From Culex pipiens pallens (Eukaryota > Arthropoda > Insecta > Diptera > Culicidae), in contig NC_068937.1 of the NCBI RefSeq assembly GCF_016801865.2, positions 137,528,455 to 137,592,454 on the forward strand: a stretch of DNA of 64,000 nucleotides, in the 5' to 3' direction. Below the pieces are notes generated by a model. It ran no database searches. It was given only the letters and a program-made list of their open reading frames with translations, and was not told where the DNA came from. How positions within the stretch are numbered: the first letter of the stretch is position 1; every line of letters begins with the position of its first letter. Position numbers and translations under genes: made by a program. Positions 21,504 through 33,335 of the stretch are shown here, piece by piece.

Positions 21504-24120
21504 AAAATTTAATGTAGTTATTGTTGAGTCTTTTAGGACAATATCAAAGAGTTTTATATCCAAAATTTTACTTTTTTTGAAATAAGTGAAGAACATCAGT
21601 CTCATCCAGTTTAGCACGTGCCAAAATGACCAAACATGGACACCTCTCGTGCTAGAAAACAACCCTTAAAACTGATAGCCCCATCCAATCTTCACTTTAA
21701 ATTACCCTTTCAAGCACCAAGCACCAACTATGTTCCCCCCTAAAAGCACCCTTGGCGGACCCATCCGCCCGAATTAACGATGCTTTAATCGATAAACGGT
21801 CTTACCTGGTCTACACTACGCTGCTGCTGCTGCCCGTTCGTCCAGTCCGCACAGTGTTCCGGACTCTCAGGTATTTTTTTTTTTTCGGGGGTGAATAACA
21901 GAAGGTCGAGGGGGAGGAGGTCCAATTTCCAAACCAACCCCAAAGCACCACAGAGCAATTACGAGCGGTTTCACCGACCACGTTTCCTCTCTCTCAGCAG
22001 CTTTCGCCAGTGATGACAAGGATGAGGATCTCTTTTGCTACACGCGCGTGTGTGTAGATTCTTCTTCGTTTTTTTTTCCTCTCCTCGCACACGGTATTCT
22101 ATTCTACTTGTCTACTGTCAACTTGCCACCCTCCGCTGGCTGGGAGTTGATACTACACTAAATGGTAACTCTATACTAAATAGTAGCGGTGTGTGCGTTT
22201 ACTGCCGATTGGTGAAGGCCCGAGCATCACCACCGTGCCTTCGAGCTGAGGACCCCGAAGATGGTTTTCCTTGCCAGCAGCTTGTCGAACTTGACCTGGA
22301 CAAAGTTGCTGTCTGGTGTCATGGTGCCTTGTTTTTCTTCCTCTTTCAAACAAAGTTGGGGAAATGAATCACCCCGAAAACTGTCGCCGACCGACCGACC
22401 GCGTTGAGAGATAATTGATCAATAAATTTACACCTGTGTGCTGTGCTTGTGTTGAGAAACTTGTTGCTCAGGCTTTTCCTCGTCATTCATCGCCGAGGTC
22501 CTGGCCAGGGCCAGGGCTCTGTGTGTGGTGAGAAACAAAAGACCATCCAAAAATTCTCACTTTTCACCTGGTGAACACACACTCACACACACACGCGAGC
22601 ACTTCACTTCATCCGGACAGGAATTCTTTCGTGCCGTTTTTCTCAATTAAAATCGCTACAAGAAACTTCAATTATGCCGAGGGGGAATGCACAAGGTGCT
22701 GAATATTTCAAGTGCTTGGGGGGAGCCTTCACGCTGACGCTTGTCTCGCGTTTTGTTTCGGAAAGAATTTTCCTTTATTTTCCTCTCCCAGTGTGTGCAC
22801 TTTTCACCAAATCAAACCACAGCAGACTTGTTGAACAAAACCGCCGCACACAAACACACCGACACACGACTTCATTTGTTGCGCCAGGATCCGAGTGGGG
22901 GAGGTGAAAAATAAAGACAAAAATTTTAAGCTGGAAAATCAGGCTAAAAGGAAAAACTTTGGCTTTTTCCCCCACTTCAGCACACGCGGCCAACACAATT
23001 CAACTCAAATCAGGTCTTCCTTTCTTCTCGATTCTGAACGTCGGGATAAAATCCCCAACAAACTTGGAAACAGAACAAGACACAATAACGCGCGCGCACA
23101 CAAACACACACGCACACTCAATGTGAGAGGAAATACAGTTGAAGCGATGAGGCGCGCGCGAACTCAAAGAAAATGCTTCCGAACTCGACGAAGGATGTCC
23201 AGGCACTGACGGACGGGAAAGCTCCGTAGTAGGCCAAGCCGAGCTTCCAGCAGCCAGCAGCAGGTGTGTGATAAGCGGAAAGTTTTAACCCCTGGCAGTA
23301 GGCTACGCGCGATGTGGGGAGTGAGAGCGAGCGAGCGAGCGAGCGAGAGAGGATAACCAGTTGAATCACACGCACACAAGCGAAGCGAAACAAGGGGAGA
23401 AGAAAGAAGGAAGTCGGTGTTGTTGTCCTCGCGTGCGGTGAGAGCGCAACATGTGAGTGTGATGATTTATGGGGTTTCGTGAGCGGTGCGTGTGGAAAAT
23501 CTGGGAGAGAGCGGGAAAAGCTGGGCTTGTTTGTGTGTGAGTTTGGATGGGAGCTTGAGATTGTGTGGGGGTGATTTTTAGGGATAGAGAAATACCTGTA
23601 GCTGAGCTTTTGGTTGTGTTGGGGGTGATGGAAAGCACAACAAACGATGCAAAGAGCTGTAACTAAAGCTTGGCTAGTCGTTTTATGGGGACGCGTTGTG
23701 TTTTAAAACATGACACACCAAGCTGGCAAAGCATGTTTATTTTGCATGGATCTTACATAGATTTGAACACGCTTGGAATTTTAGGCGTTTACGGTAAACC
23801 TTGCTTATCAGAAAAAAATAATGAATACGAATTCAAACATGATACCGTCTTTACTTAGTTATCCGAAGTCCTCGCAAAAAGTTCATGGTGGTTATTCGAT
23901 TTTTAGATAATCGAATAACGAAAAAAAAAAATAAATAAATTTTTGAGTCGTTGAGCTCAACTATTACTTCAAAAATGTTACTTTGGGATGTGTAATCGAA
24001 GGAGAAAAGCTCGGAACTTAACCTCAAAGGTAAACAACCGAATGAACTTTTTTGACAGGTGTCAGTTTCGGCACTTAGCAATTAAAATTATAATTTTGTT
24101 CCGGATGTTCCGTTTCGCAT
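21504..24120. other. Non-coding region with microsatellites and possible regulatory character
   Basis: It is richer in GC than its surroundings, with CA/GA tracts (e.g. ~22577-22600, 23080-23115) and a (GAGC)n run near 23325-23350. This texture is common around promoters or 5' exons in mosquitoes, but no open frame with domains or coherent splice sites was found. 23845-23940 looks like a degraded end of the same TIR family as 20318-21503. Confidence 0.4.
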
Positions 24121-24124
24121 GGAC

Positions 24125-24355
24125 ACAAACACTCCTGGTCAAGGGGCAAGGACACGGCCACGGGAATGGCCAGGAACAGACACCTACACGACCAGAGACA
24201 CGAAAACGGCCAGAAGCACGGGCAGGAACACGGGCAGGAGTCCAGACAAGGACACGGCCTAGAGCACGGCCACGGGAACGACCAGGAACAGGCAACTACG
24301 TGGTCAGGTGCACGTACACGAACACGGCCAGAAGCACGGACAAGCACACGGGCAC
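24125..24355. repeat. Degenerate GC-rich minisatellite based on ACACGGCCAG
   Basis: Variants of a 6/12-bp word (ACACGG, CCAGGAACA, AAGCACGG) run for ~230 bp. It creates Arg/Gly/His-rich frames on both strands that are by-products of the repeat. Confidence 0.7.
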
Positions 24356-24462
24356 TAATACGAAAAAAAAACTCGGATTATGACGTTTCGCGTAATCGGA
24401 AGCAAATTCAAATTCAAAAAATGCTAAGTCCCGATTTGACACCTGTCAAACCACTCAAATGG

Positions 24463-24586
24463 CACTCACAAAATGAATACTGAGTTCTTTGAGTTCATTT
24501 GCTACGTCACGGTTTTCTTGCCTATAGAGGAGAAAATCGTGACGTCAGAAATGAACTCAAATCACTCAAAGTTCATTTTGTGAGTG
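24463..24586. mobile_element. Short palindromic MITE, 124 bp
   Basis: CACTCACAAAATGAA at the left is the complement of TTCATTTTGTGAGTG at the right. Inner arms GAGTTCATTT...CGTCACG and CGTGACGTCA...AATGAACTC also pair around a centre near 24527. No coding capacity. Confidence 0.7.
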
Positions 24587-24757
24587 ACTTTAACATTTTG
24601 GCCTAGTTTGACAGCTACCTCGTTCCCAGGTTTTCTGTGGGAGAGAAAAGGAGGCGAATACTTTATGAAATTCATACCTGTCAAAATTCCTAGCCTCAAA
24701 ATTTTGTCGCAAGTTGCTTTTCTCCTCTATATAGCAGCGAAAATAGTCATAAGGTTA

Positions 24758-25628
24758 TACAGTCCGGACTCGATTATCCGAAGGCCTCGGAAAAAATTCA
24801 CTTCGGATAATCGAACCAAGAAAAAAAATTTTCGCTGTCTTATTTTTGATTGTCGAGCTTTAGTATGACCCCTGAACTACGCTAAAGTGATTTGTTTTTT
24901 TTTTAATCCGAGATGGCGGCCAATATGGCGGTGACGAAATATTGAAAAAATGCATTTTATTATTTAATAAGCAATCAACTATTCAACTATTGTCTATAAT
25001 GGGGTCGCAGAACTCTAATTTGATGTTTAAAACAAGAAAAAGAAAAAAACGAAAAAAAATGTTCGTGATTCGATTAGGCTGGTACAAATATTTTTAAAAG
25101 TTTTTGTCACCCCCCCCCCCCCCCTTCAAAATTGGCCCGAAAAATCAGGGGGCAAAAAATATCTTTACAATAAACTTCAAAATTTCAATGAAAATTCAAG
25201 TGCAACCAGCTGAAATCAAATTATAATACATTCTCCTGCGTTTAAAATCATTTTTAGCATGTTTGGGCTTATTAAAAAATCTTAAGATTTTTTGAAAATT
25301 TTTGATGCAAAATCTTTTTTTTTCGATACAATTTTTGTTTTCATGAAATCTTAGATTTTTTGAAAACTAATGATTGCAAAACAACTGAACTAGTGTAAAA
25401 TGCATTTTAAAACACTTTTTTCATTTAAATGTGAAGATTATGGCTTGTTATTTAAATTTTTATATTTTTTTATTTTTTTGCCCCCCCCCCCCCCCCCCCT
25501 TGACCTCGGCCAGGGCCGAGGGACAAAAACTTTTTTAAATATTTGCATCGGCCTTATCCGAAGTCTCATACAAGCCTTCGGATAATCGAAACTTCGGATT
25601 ATCGAGGCTTCGGATAATTGAGTCTGGA
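24758..25628. mobile_element. TIR element, copy 2, with a nested repeat
   Basis: The left end CAGTCCGGACTCGATTATCC and right end TTGAGTCTGGACTG are inverted. The interior after the left end matches 20318-20480, including a GATGGCGGCCAA word. A second repeat (25073-25560, GGCTGGTACAAA start, two long C-runs) sits inside and recurs inverted at 1270-1895. Confidence 0.7.
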
Positions 25629-25724
25629 CTGAATGTATAAGAGGCAACATGCTGTCAAACGCAAAGATATGGGAAATTGGACGAGCTTTTCAAGCTATAT
25701 AATTTCAAGAAAAATCAAGTCATA

Positions 25725-26850
25725 CGTGAGCAATTCTCTCAGATTTCGGTCATTCGATTTTTTTTTGTATTTTTTAGTCCGACTGAAACTTTTTTGGTGC
25801 CTTCGGTATGCCCAAAGATGCCAATTTGCATTATTAATTTGTCCATATAATTTTCCATACAAATTTAGCAGCTGGCCATACAAAAATGATGTATGAAAAT
25901 TCAAAAATCTGTAACTTTTGAAGGAATTTTTGATCGATTTGGTGTCTTCGGCAAAGTTGTAGATTAGACCACATAGAAAAAAAAAGAAATAAAAGATTGC
26001 GAGAATCAGATTTTTTTTCAAAAACGAATATTTTTGTGATGAGTGAGTGTATTCGGGTTGTTTTTTTTTTATTTTCGAAAAATCCCCACATACATGCAGT
26101 GCACAAGCCACGACAATCGTCCAAGGGGTCATTCTTATGCAAAATTAGCTGAACTTTCCGAAAAAAATACATTCAGAAGCACACGATTGAGTTTTTGGGG
26201 TTAAAATTTCGAAAAACTGTTCAAAAATGGTCAATATCATAACTTTTTCGATTTTTTTTATTAAATTCTGATACCTTGTGAAAAATACATGCAAACCCCT
26301 TATGTCTACATATCAAAAACAAATTGTCTGCTCTACAATTTTGTAGAACATTGTTACACTCTAAAATGTAACCCTGCAAATTTAGAAAAACACGTAATTT
26401 TAAAATGAAAAATTTTGTTCAAAATGAAAAAATGACCCTCCTGGGTTATTTCAGATTCGAAAAGTAAATTAAATTTCCCATAAAATGAAATGTCTCGCGA
26501 TTTTTGACCGTTGAGTAACGGGAAAGGGCAGCGATTTTAAAACTATTTTTTAACTTTTTTTATGAAAAATACGTTTTTTTTCGGAATTTTGGGTACGCCA
26601 TCAAATCGGACGTCTAATTTTACACAAAAGTACCTTTGACACCAAATTTCTATCTCTTCACGGTTGCGAGCTACAAATCACTGAAAAACGTGTCTTAGTA
26701 AAAACCAAAAAAATGCTCCACCGTCACGAGATATCGAAAAATGGACCTGGGATTCGTGATCAGGGACCAAAATTACCCCTTAAAGCAAAGTTTCACGAAA
26801 ATCGAAGAGGGGTCGGGGCAACTTTTTCCGTTTTCATGTGAGTTGGCGGA
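25725..26850. repeat. Dispersed repeat; outer arm of the large inverted repeat
   Basis: 25725-25990 closely matches 7545-7800, including a GGTGTCTTCGGCAAAGTTGT block. The rest (25990-26850) has the same style, with a CACGAGATATCGAAAAATGG word and a GAGGGGTCGGGGCAACTTTT block, but has no partner here. Non-coding. The family appears common in culicines from memory; this was not checked. Confidence 0.6.
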
Positions 26851-27153
26851 GAATTACCAATAATATTAAAATATGTTGATAGGACTATGATTATAATCAT
26901 GTTGAAATGAGCTTTCAGTCTAGACATTTCAGTGACCTCACATCAACTTGGCAGCATCATTTTGATGTTCAGTTTGTATCTATTTTGGAACTCAATCAAC
27001 CATATATATATAATTATCTACTTGGCCAAATGGTTGATACGGTATTGCAACACGGAAACTGATAAGAACCATCCGGGAAAAATAGCAACGATTGGTGACG
27101 TGATCCAAACTGGTCTTTCAGTCTTTTAGTTTTGTTGCAAGAGCGTAGCAAAG

Positions 27154-28346
27154 ATGGTCTCTAAAGAACAGAAAATCTTCATTGGATTTGTTACATTGGC
27201 TATGTTAGTTCTTTTCATACGGCACGAGCTGATTCAGAGCAAGTTGGTCTCGCTGGAGATTAAGCTGCACACTCTACATGCCGCCAGTATTAATTCTAAG
27301 CAGAGTGCAGAGAAACGCTACCCACCTCCCAAGGTGGTTCCAAAGGTGTACGAACTACAGCAGGACGGCTTCTACCGGCTGCCGGACGTCCAGGATAACG
27401 AAGCCGAACTGCAGTACAAATCGGAGATGAACATCTTCTTCGTGGTTTCCACGATATTCCAGGCCGGCCTGGCCAAGCTGACACCGCGACAGTCCTGTGC
27501 GATTGAGTCCGCGGCGCGTGCGAATCCCAGCTGGAAGGTTTTTGTTCTGTTTGTAGCTGCTCGAGGGTTCAGCTTTTTCAACAGTTCGGATATCGTGTCG
27601 TTGCTACCGTTGGAGAATGTTTATCTTAGGAGTGCAAATATGAGCGCGATTGCCTATGGGACTCCACTGGAGGAATTGGTGGCCGCGGGGACGCTGAACA
27701 ATGCCAGCTATGTCGTGGAGAACACTTCCGACCTGTTGAGGTTGCTGGCGGTGTACAAGTACGGTGGGACTTATCTGGACACGGACGTCGTCGTCATGAA
27801 GTCATTCAACGAGCTACCGCTGAACTATATGGTCTCTAGTGGGGATGGCTATGTTGCGAATGGGTTCATCAACCTGCAGGCCACCGGAGTTGGGCACGAG
27901 ATTGCGGAGCTGTTTTTGCGGTTTGTTTGAAGAACCGAACCTACGGGATGTTCCGATTCAAAGCTTCGATCAATTTCAGGGACGCTGCCCACACCTTCAA
28001 CGGAGATCGATGGGCCGCAAATGGGCCATCGCTGGTGACGCGAGTGCTGCAAAAGTTCTGCAACATTACCGAGCCGTGGTTCATGACGCGAGAAAAGTGC
28101 GGTGGACAGTTTGTGGTGCTTCCGCCGGAGCAATTCTTCCAGGTGTACTACCCACAACATGGTTGGTTCTTCGAGGAGGAGCACACCGAGGAGGTGATGG
28201 AACGGATGAAGGGTCGCATCTTGACGCACGTGTGGAACCGGATGACCAGCGATATCAAAATTCGGAAGGACAGCAAAGTGGCGTACATCGAGCTGGCCAA
28301 GCAGTACTGTCCGAACGTGTTGAAATTTTGTGATACGGCGTTTTGA
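27154..28346 (+). CDS. Alpha-1,4-glycosyltransferase gene 1 (A4GALT/Gb3 synthase family, 377 aa)
   Basis: Coding exons are 27154-27920 and 27980-28346, split by a 59-bp intron in the codon CG|G. The product is a type II Golgi enzyme: a short cytosolic tail, a membrane anchor at ~9-24 (IFIGFVTLAMLVLFI), a stem, then the catalytic domain. Landmarks are CAIESAARANP, YKYGGTYLDTDVVV with the DxD metal/nucleotide-sugar site, the GYVANGFINLQA segment and, in exon 2, WAANGPSLVTRVL and CGGQFVVLPPEQF (Gb3_synth C-terminal region). NxS/T sites are present. Vertebrate members make Gb3 from lactosylceramide; the insect alpha4GT1 adds GalNAc to glycolipids, so the exact donor sugar is uncertain. A GATA site (27060-27066) lies upstream. 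First of four tandem paralogues, with no disabling change. Confidence 0.93.
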
Positions 28347-28474
28347 ATAGAAATTGTTACAAATAAATAACTTATTTTATTATATATTTTATGTATTATC
28401 ACATTCTGAATTGACACCTATAGGTTTTAGTTTAGTTTTACTCAATTGTTACGAGTGAAATTTGGACAGATTGA

Positions 28475-29650
28475 GCATGAGCATGAGCATGGTTGACTGC
28501 CAATGAGCTGCTACTCCGTTATTGACAGATCAGCTGAAGTTAAACAATGAATCAAAAATGATCGGTGGGAGCCAACCATCCGTTCACTGTTTAACCCCTG
28601 AAGACTCCGACTTTATTAGTCAATACCGGCGCCCTCCCAAGAAGCCTGCAGTTCAACGAAAGGAAGGAATGTTAGTCCGATAGTTGAAGTTGCAGACTCA
28701 TCAAGCACATAGCTTTTCGCTATATACTTGTTGATACCGCTTGAGACCGTTGAATCCACAGCATCTCCTTCAAGCATCACGTGATTATTTTTTTTGGGTT
28801 AGTAGGATAAGGTGGCTTTTCGATGCCTCCTGAGCTACGACGCTATGGGGAGGACTTTCATAACAGACCCGTCGGCAAGCCTTCCGAGCAACGATGCTAT
28901 GGGAAGGTCTTTCTGGTTAACACACAAAATCACTCACACACAGTTATTTTGCCAATCTATTCACTCAACGATCCAAATTGTCAGTGCGTCTTTCGTTCAT
29001 TATATAGAAATGGCTTTTTCACCGCAAAAAAAACCCTTATTCGAAAAATTAAAACACAATCCACCCGACGCCGTGCCTTCCGATCAACGATGATATAGGA
29101 AGGGCTTTGAAAATCACAAAAGAAATCACTTTTCACTCCGAATATTTTTTACGACTGTGGTAGATGAGCTAGGTTGGTAATAAGAATTAATAAAATTAGT
29201 ACGCAGTTTCCGCGTACGATCATTTGAGACTATTTGAATTGTTAATCCCGATTGCTTGGGACTCGTTGGACACACGTTGTGAGCTACGTGAGTGCCACCG
29301 TGGCCCACGACGAGAGCAAAGCAAGCGAGTCGATACGAACCAGAATTTGAAAAGAGAGATGGAAAACAAAGAGAGCGCGTGGTGCAGCGTCGTCTGCTTC
29401 TCGTCGCGCCGAGTGTTGTTGGTATTGGTGTGTGCTGAGAGGAAATTGGCAAAAAGAGAGGGTTTCTTGAGATTGGTCTTTGGGGTTTGGCAAAATGAAA
29501 TCAGTCTCGTGTTTAACATTAAAGTGATCGGTTCGGGATGAAAGTTTCGCAAGTTTATTTCATGATGTGGTGGGTGGTGGGATCATGAAATTAAAAAGAA
29601 ACTTTTAGTTACGACAACGACCACGCGCTCCCTTTGTCAATTATGCACTT
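28475..29650 (-). mobile_element. Retroposed element with perfect 19-bp target-site duplication
   Basis: TGAAATTTGGACAGATTGA occurs exactly at 28456-28474 and 29651-29669, bracketing 1176 bp. On the minus strand the insert ends in three CATGCT units (28475-28492), a simple-repeat tail typical of some LINEs/SINEs, so orientation is minus. No reverse transcriptase is visible, so it is a non-autonomous or 5'-truncated non-LTR element. It carries three 28-nt hairpins. It inserted into the 3' flank of glycosyltransferase gene 1. Confidence 0.8.
28826..29103. repeat. Three related 28-nt hairpins (28826-28853, 28880-28907, 29076-29103)
   Basis: Each unit is exactly 28 nt: a 6-bp outer stem (CCTTCC with GGAAGG, or CCTCCT with GGGAGG), a 4-bp inner stem (AGCA/TGCT or ATCA/TGAT) and an invariant ACGA loop on the plus strand. 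Differences between units are partly compensatory. Each is followed by CTTT. They lie in the 28475-29650 retroposon, so the transcribed form would be the complement. Confidence 0.65.
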
Positions 29651-29800
29651 TGAAATTTGGACAGATTGAAAGCAAAAACGCTTATTTGCAAATGTGTCTT
29701 TATTTTTCTACAAACAAACAATATTTAAACACGCTGTCTGATTTTTTTTCTGAATAAATGCCAACCAGTTAGCTTGTTTCAGATTTTGTGTTGATGTTAC

Positions 29801-29871
29801 AAAATGGCCTACATTGAGCTCATCAAGCAGCTTATATTCCACAAAAAAGTTTCGAGTGGAATTTCGGACAG
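29801..29871 (+). pseudogene. Relic of a fifth alpha-1,4-glycosyltransferase copy (exon 2 end)
   Basis: At 29803-29833 the plus strand reads MAYIELIKQL, matching VAYIELAKQY near the C-terminus of gene 1. Just downstream, CGAGTGGAATTTCGGACAGA resembles the 3' flank of gene 1 (28452-28472). Coding and flank therefore look like remnants of a duplicate of gene 1 with the intervening end deleted. Too short to be functional. Confidence 0.6.
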
Positions 29872-29974
29872 ATAAGGCTTTTGTCATCGATAAGCAAACA
29901 CACCCATTTATTCGATCATGTTGTCGTCATTTGGTATACAGTTGGTTAAGTGAATAATCCTAAACTGACTCAAC

Positions 29975-32900
29975 CTAAAAGTACTCCTTCACCGACCACA
30001 GCGCATTTGGGCAGTACAACCGCGCGAGCTCAATGTAGGCCGCGTTCGCGTCCTTTTTCAGCTTAATCCCATTCGTCAACTTGTTCCACAGGTGCGTCAG
30101 CACTTTGCCCTTCATCCGCTCCATCACCTCGCGGGTGCGGTTCGCCTCAAAGTACCACGACTGGTGGGGGTAAAACACCTGGAAGAACTGATCCGGCGGC
30201 AGGACGCCAAACTGGCCGCCGCACTGCTCCCGAGTCATGTGCCACGGCTCGGTGACGTTGCAGTACTGGCGCAGGATTCGGGTCACCAGGAAGGGCCCGT
30301 TGGCGGCCCACTCGGTGGCGCTGTAGTTTTTCGCCACGTCCCTGGAAGGTGAATTGTTTCTAGTTATATCGGCAATTTTTGGTAGGCGTTTATATCTAAT
30401 AAAATCTTATCATTGGTACACAAAGCTCATCATCAAGTTTTATATTGTTCAACCTTTTCTTATAATAACTGAACTATTATTGTCCGTTTCTCTCAAAAGT
30501 ACACGCCGCATTTCTGACTGTACCGAAAACATTTTTGCCAGAGATAATTCTGAACTTTTGGTGCAATAAAAAACATAGCCGACAACAATGTCATGCAATT
30601 CGAAGATGAAGATCAACAAAAACAAAACGCGCGGTATGGGATTTGACAGCGCGCATTTGCCGAATGTGCGGAGCGTCGTTTCATGGCTGGTATGCCGCGT
30701 GTCTTTTTCGGGAATACGCGCAATATTATAGAAATACACTGAAAGGAGGGGCAGCGAATGACCGCGAAGGTTAAAGCTGCCGAAAATAAACAAATAAACA
30801 ACAACAACACTGAAAGGAAAATACTCACAATTTCTATGAGACTATACTCCTTTTCACTTCTCAAAATATTTTTTGCAGGGGTGCTATAGGGGAAGATGGG
30901 GCAAGACGACCATATGGGGCAAGAGGAACAATCGCTTGTACGGCCGTAATTTTTACAATTTTGATTATTTCCAGTATGAGGAATTGTTGCTAGCAATGCA
31001 ATTAGCTAATTCTACACCCACATAACCGCCAAAACGACGTAAACGCCACGGGGCATAAGATTTAAAAAAGTTTTTTTCAAAACCTTTGTTTTCTTATAAT
31101 ATTTGGAAAGTACAAAATAAGGCTTAGGGTTCGTTTTAAGGCTCATTTTACCAAAATGCTATGTTTCCTAGATCAGTAGTGTCCCTACCAATGACATGCA
31201 CGTATTACAAAGTATGATTTAACTTTTGGTTAGCTTTGTTAAGAGCTTATAAAAAATCTTGTTCAGGTGGGGCAAGTGTACCATATGGATTTTTAGTATG
31301 GAAAAAAATACGAATTGCTGCAACAACATATTTTATTTGGAAATAAATACATGAAAGTTCTTAAAAACTGATAAACAATTGTTAAAAAAATTGTCCAGAC
31401 AAAATATAGTGATATTATGAAAATTTACTATTTATCATCTAAGTAATATTTTTTTCGTAAATAATTTTTTTAGTAAAATATTATTATTTAATCTTAAAAA
31501 TGGAAGAAACCTTTCAAATATTTTCTAATCTGATGTATCTAAGTGATAACAATTGAACGTTATTAAATTAACATGTTTTTTCATGCATTGTTCCTCTTGC
31601 CCCAACGGGTTGTTCGTCTTGCCCCACTAGTTAAGTAGAACGTACGGAAAATCAAAAATTTTAAAACCATGTTTTTACATTAAAAAACAGGATTTTTTAA
31701 AAACTTGTTCTAACAAAATCTTAGTCAAGACCTAGAATAACATGATTATAATAAAATCCGACAGATTATTTAACTTTTTAATGGGTTATAACGAGCACTT
31801 CCTTAGCTTGTTACACTTGCCCCACTTTCTCCTACTTAAATAAAATATTTTAAAATAGCAAAAAGAAGAACATAATATTATTTCGAAAAAAATAAAATCG
31901 CCTCAAAATATCAATAACTTTACGGCAGTTCACTTTTCGATTGCAAATTAGATTTATCACGTTGAATTTTTTTTTTGAAATTTGGTTAATAATAATGATA
32001 TTGTGATTTTTTCCGCGAATCATATTTTCGGTTGAAAAAAAAATCATACCTCCTGCATCAGATTTTTTTTAGTAAGACCAGTCCTCAAAATGGAGCATTT
32101 CCATTCGAGCAGTTTTTGCTTTTTCCTACAATGTATTTCTTATGGAGCGAACTGTCAAAAACTGCTCGACTGCGGGTGCTCCATTGTAACTGTGTTTGTT
32201 TTTCGGGAAAGTAGTTCCAAATTTGCGAGAATTCATAAGGGCCAAACAACTATTACGTCCTCCACAGGTAGACAACTGAAACGGTTTCTTTGCTTCAAAC
32301 ATTTTGACGATTTTCCAAAAAAAAATTCAAAAACTTACAATCAAATTTGAATTCAGCCCAGTGATGGGCTAATCATTGATTTGAGGGTGTAGCACCAGGA
32401 GGTATCCGGATTTGGACCACCCTAAAGTAGCCTTTTATGGAACAATGGACGATGCAAAATGACTTCTTTTAACACAGGGAATGCATGGACCGATTTTCAT
32501 TCAAATAAAAAAAATACAAAGAAATGTTGATTTATACCAACCTCAGCATGCTCTCCGCAAGGGTATGTCCAACCCCACTCGCCTGCAGATTAATGATCCC
32601 ATTGGCCACGAATCCGTCCCCCTCGGACACCAAATAATTCAGCGGCAGTTCATCGAGCGACTTCATGACAACCACATCCGTATCCAGATAAGTCCCACCG
32701 TACTTGTACACCGTCAGCAACCTCAGCACATCCGAGGTGTGCTCCACGATGAAGCTGGAGTTGTTCAGCGCACCCCGCTCGAACATTTCCTCGACTGGCG
32801 ATCCCAGCCCAAACGTGGTCATGTTGACCCGCCGCAGGAACACGTTCGGATACGGCAGCAGTGGCACAATGTTGGGACTGTTGAAGAAGCTGAACTCGGT

Positions 32901-33335
32901 CGCGGACACAAACAGCACGAAAACTTTCCACTCCGGGTTGGAGCGGGCCGCGGACTCGATGGCACATGTTTGGCGGGGGTTTAGCTTGGCGAGTCCAGCT
33001 TGGAAGATGGTTGAGATTATGAAGAAGATGTTTGTGTGGGATTGGAAGAACAGTTCGGCTTCGTTGTCTTCCAGATCGGGCAGTTGATAGTTTCCTGTTT
33101 GTTGCAGTTTGTACGAGCGTTGCATGTACGGAGGTTCCGGCTCAGTTTCGGTGGTTATGTCCGGGGAATAGAACTCCTCAACTGCTTCTGTATGCCACAT
33201 TGCCCTTTCGTACAGATACTTCAAATCCAAGCTTTGCAAAAATAGCTTCGTTTGAGCCCTCTGGTACTTCATGTACAGTATCAAAATCGTCACCAGCATA
33301 ATCACTATCAGGATTCGACTCTTGTTCGAGTTCAT
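29975..33335 (-). CDS. Alpha-1,4-glycosyltransferase gene 2 (A4GALT family, 386 aa)
   Basis: Minus strand: exon 1 is 33335-32542, the intron 32541-30342 (2.2 kb, donor GTTGGT), and exon 2 is 30341-29975 (367 nt, same phase as its paralogues). I chose the ATG at 33335 because the longer frame begins with GTG. The anchor is at ~10-24 (LIVIMLVTILILYM). Landmarks are CAIESAARSNP, YKYGGTYLDTDVVV with the DxD site, ANGIINLQASG, then WAANGPFLVTRIL and CGGQFGVLPPDQF. Predicted Golgi glycolipid alpha-1,4-Gal/GalNAc transferase. It is the only paralogue in reverse orientation and the only one with a long intron, swollen by a MITE (30887-31834) and another repeat. It shares a ~650-bp divergent promoter region with gene 3. 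All motifs are intact. Confidence 0.92.
30887..31834. mobile_element. MITE in the intron of glycosyltransferase gene 2
   Basis: TAGGGGAAGATGGGGCAAG at the left and CTTGCCCCACTTTCTCCTA at the right form inverted ends. GGGGCAAG/CTTGCCCC words recur inside (~30916, 31267, 31593, 31619). 948 bp, AT-rich interior, no coding frame. Confidence 0.7.
32193..32427 (+). repeat. Dispersed repeat, second copy
   Basis: Same blocks in the same order as 381-655: TTCGGGAAAGT, CCTCCACAGGTA, ATTTTGACGATTTT, AGTGATGGGC and TCCGGATTTGGACCACCCTA. Intronic in glycosyltransferase gene 2; non-coding. Confidence 0.6.

Noticed and set aside
23118..23393. 91-residue minus frame near (GAGC)n repeats as a 5' exon
   Set aside because: Low-complexity Leu/Ser string from microsatellite DNA; no splice partner found.
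24062..24483. Arg/Gly/His-rich frames on both strands
   Set aside because: Created by a degenerate ACACGG-based minisatellite; no start or splice support.
26932..27129. 65-residue frame just upstream of glycosyltransferase gene 1, with hydrophobic segments
   Set aside because: Lies in the probable promoter/5' UTR, different frame, no conservation signal; AT-rich chance frame.
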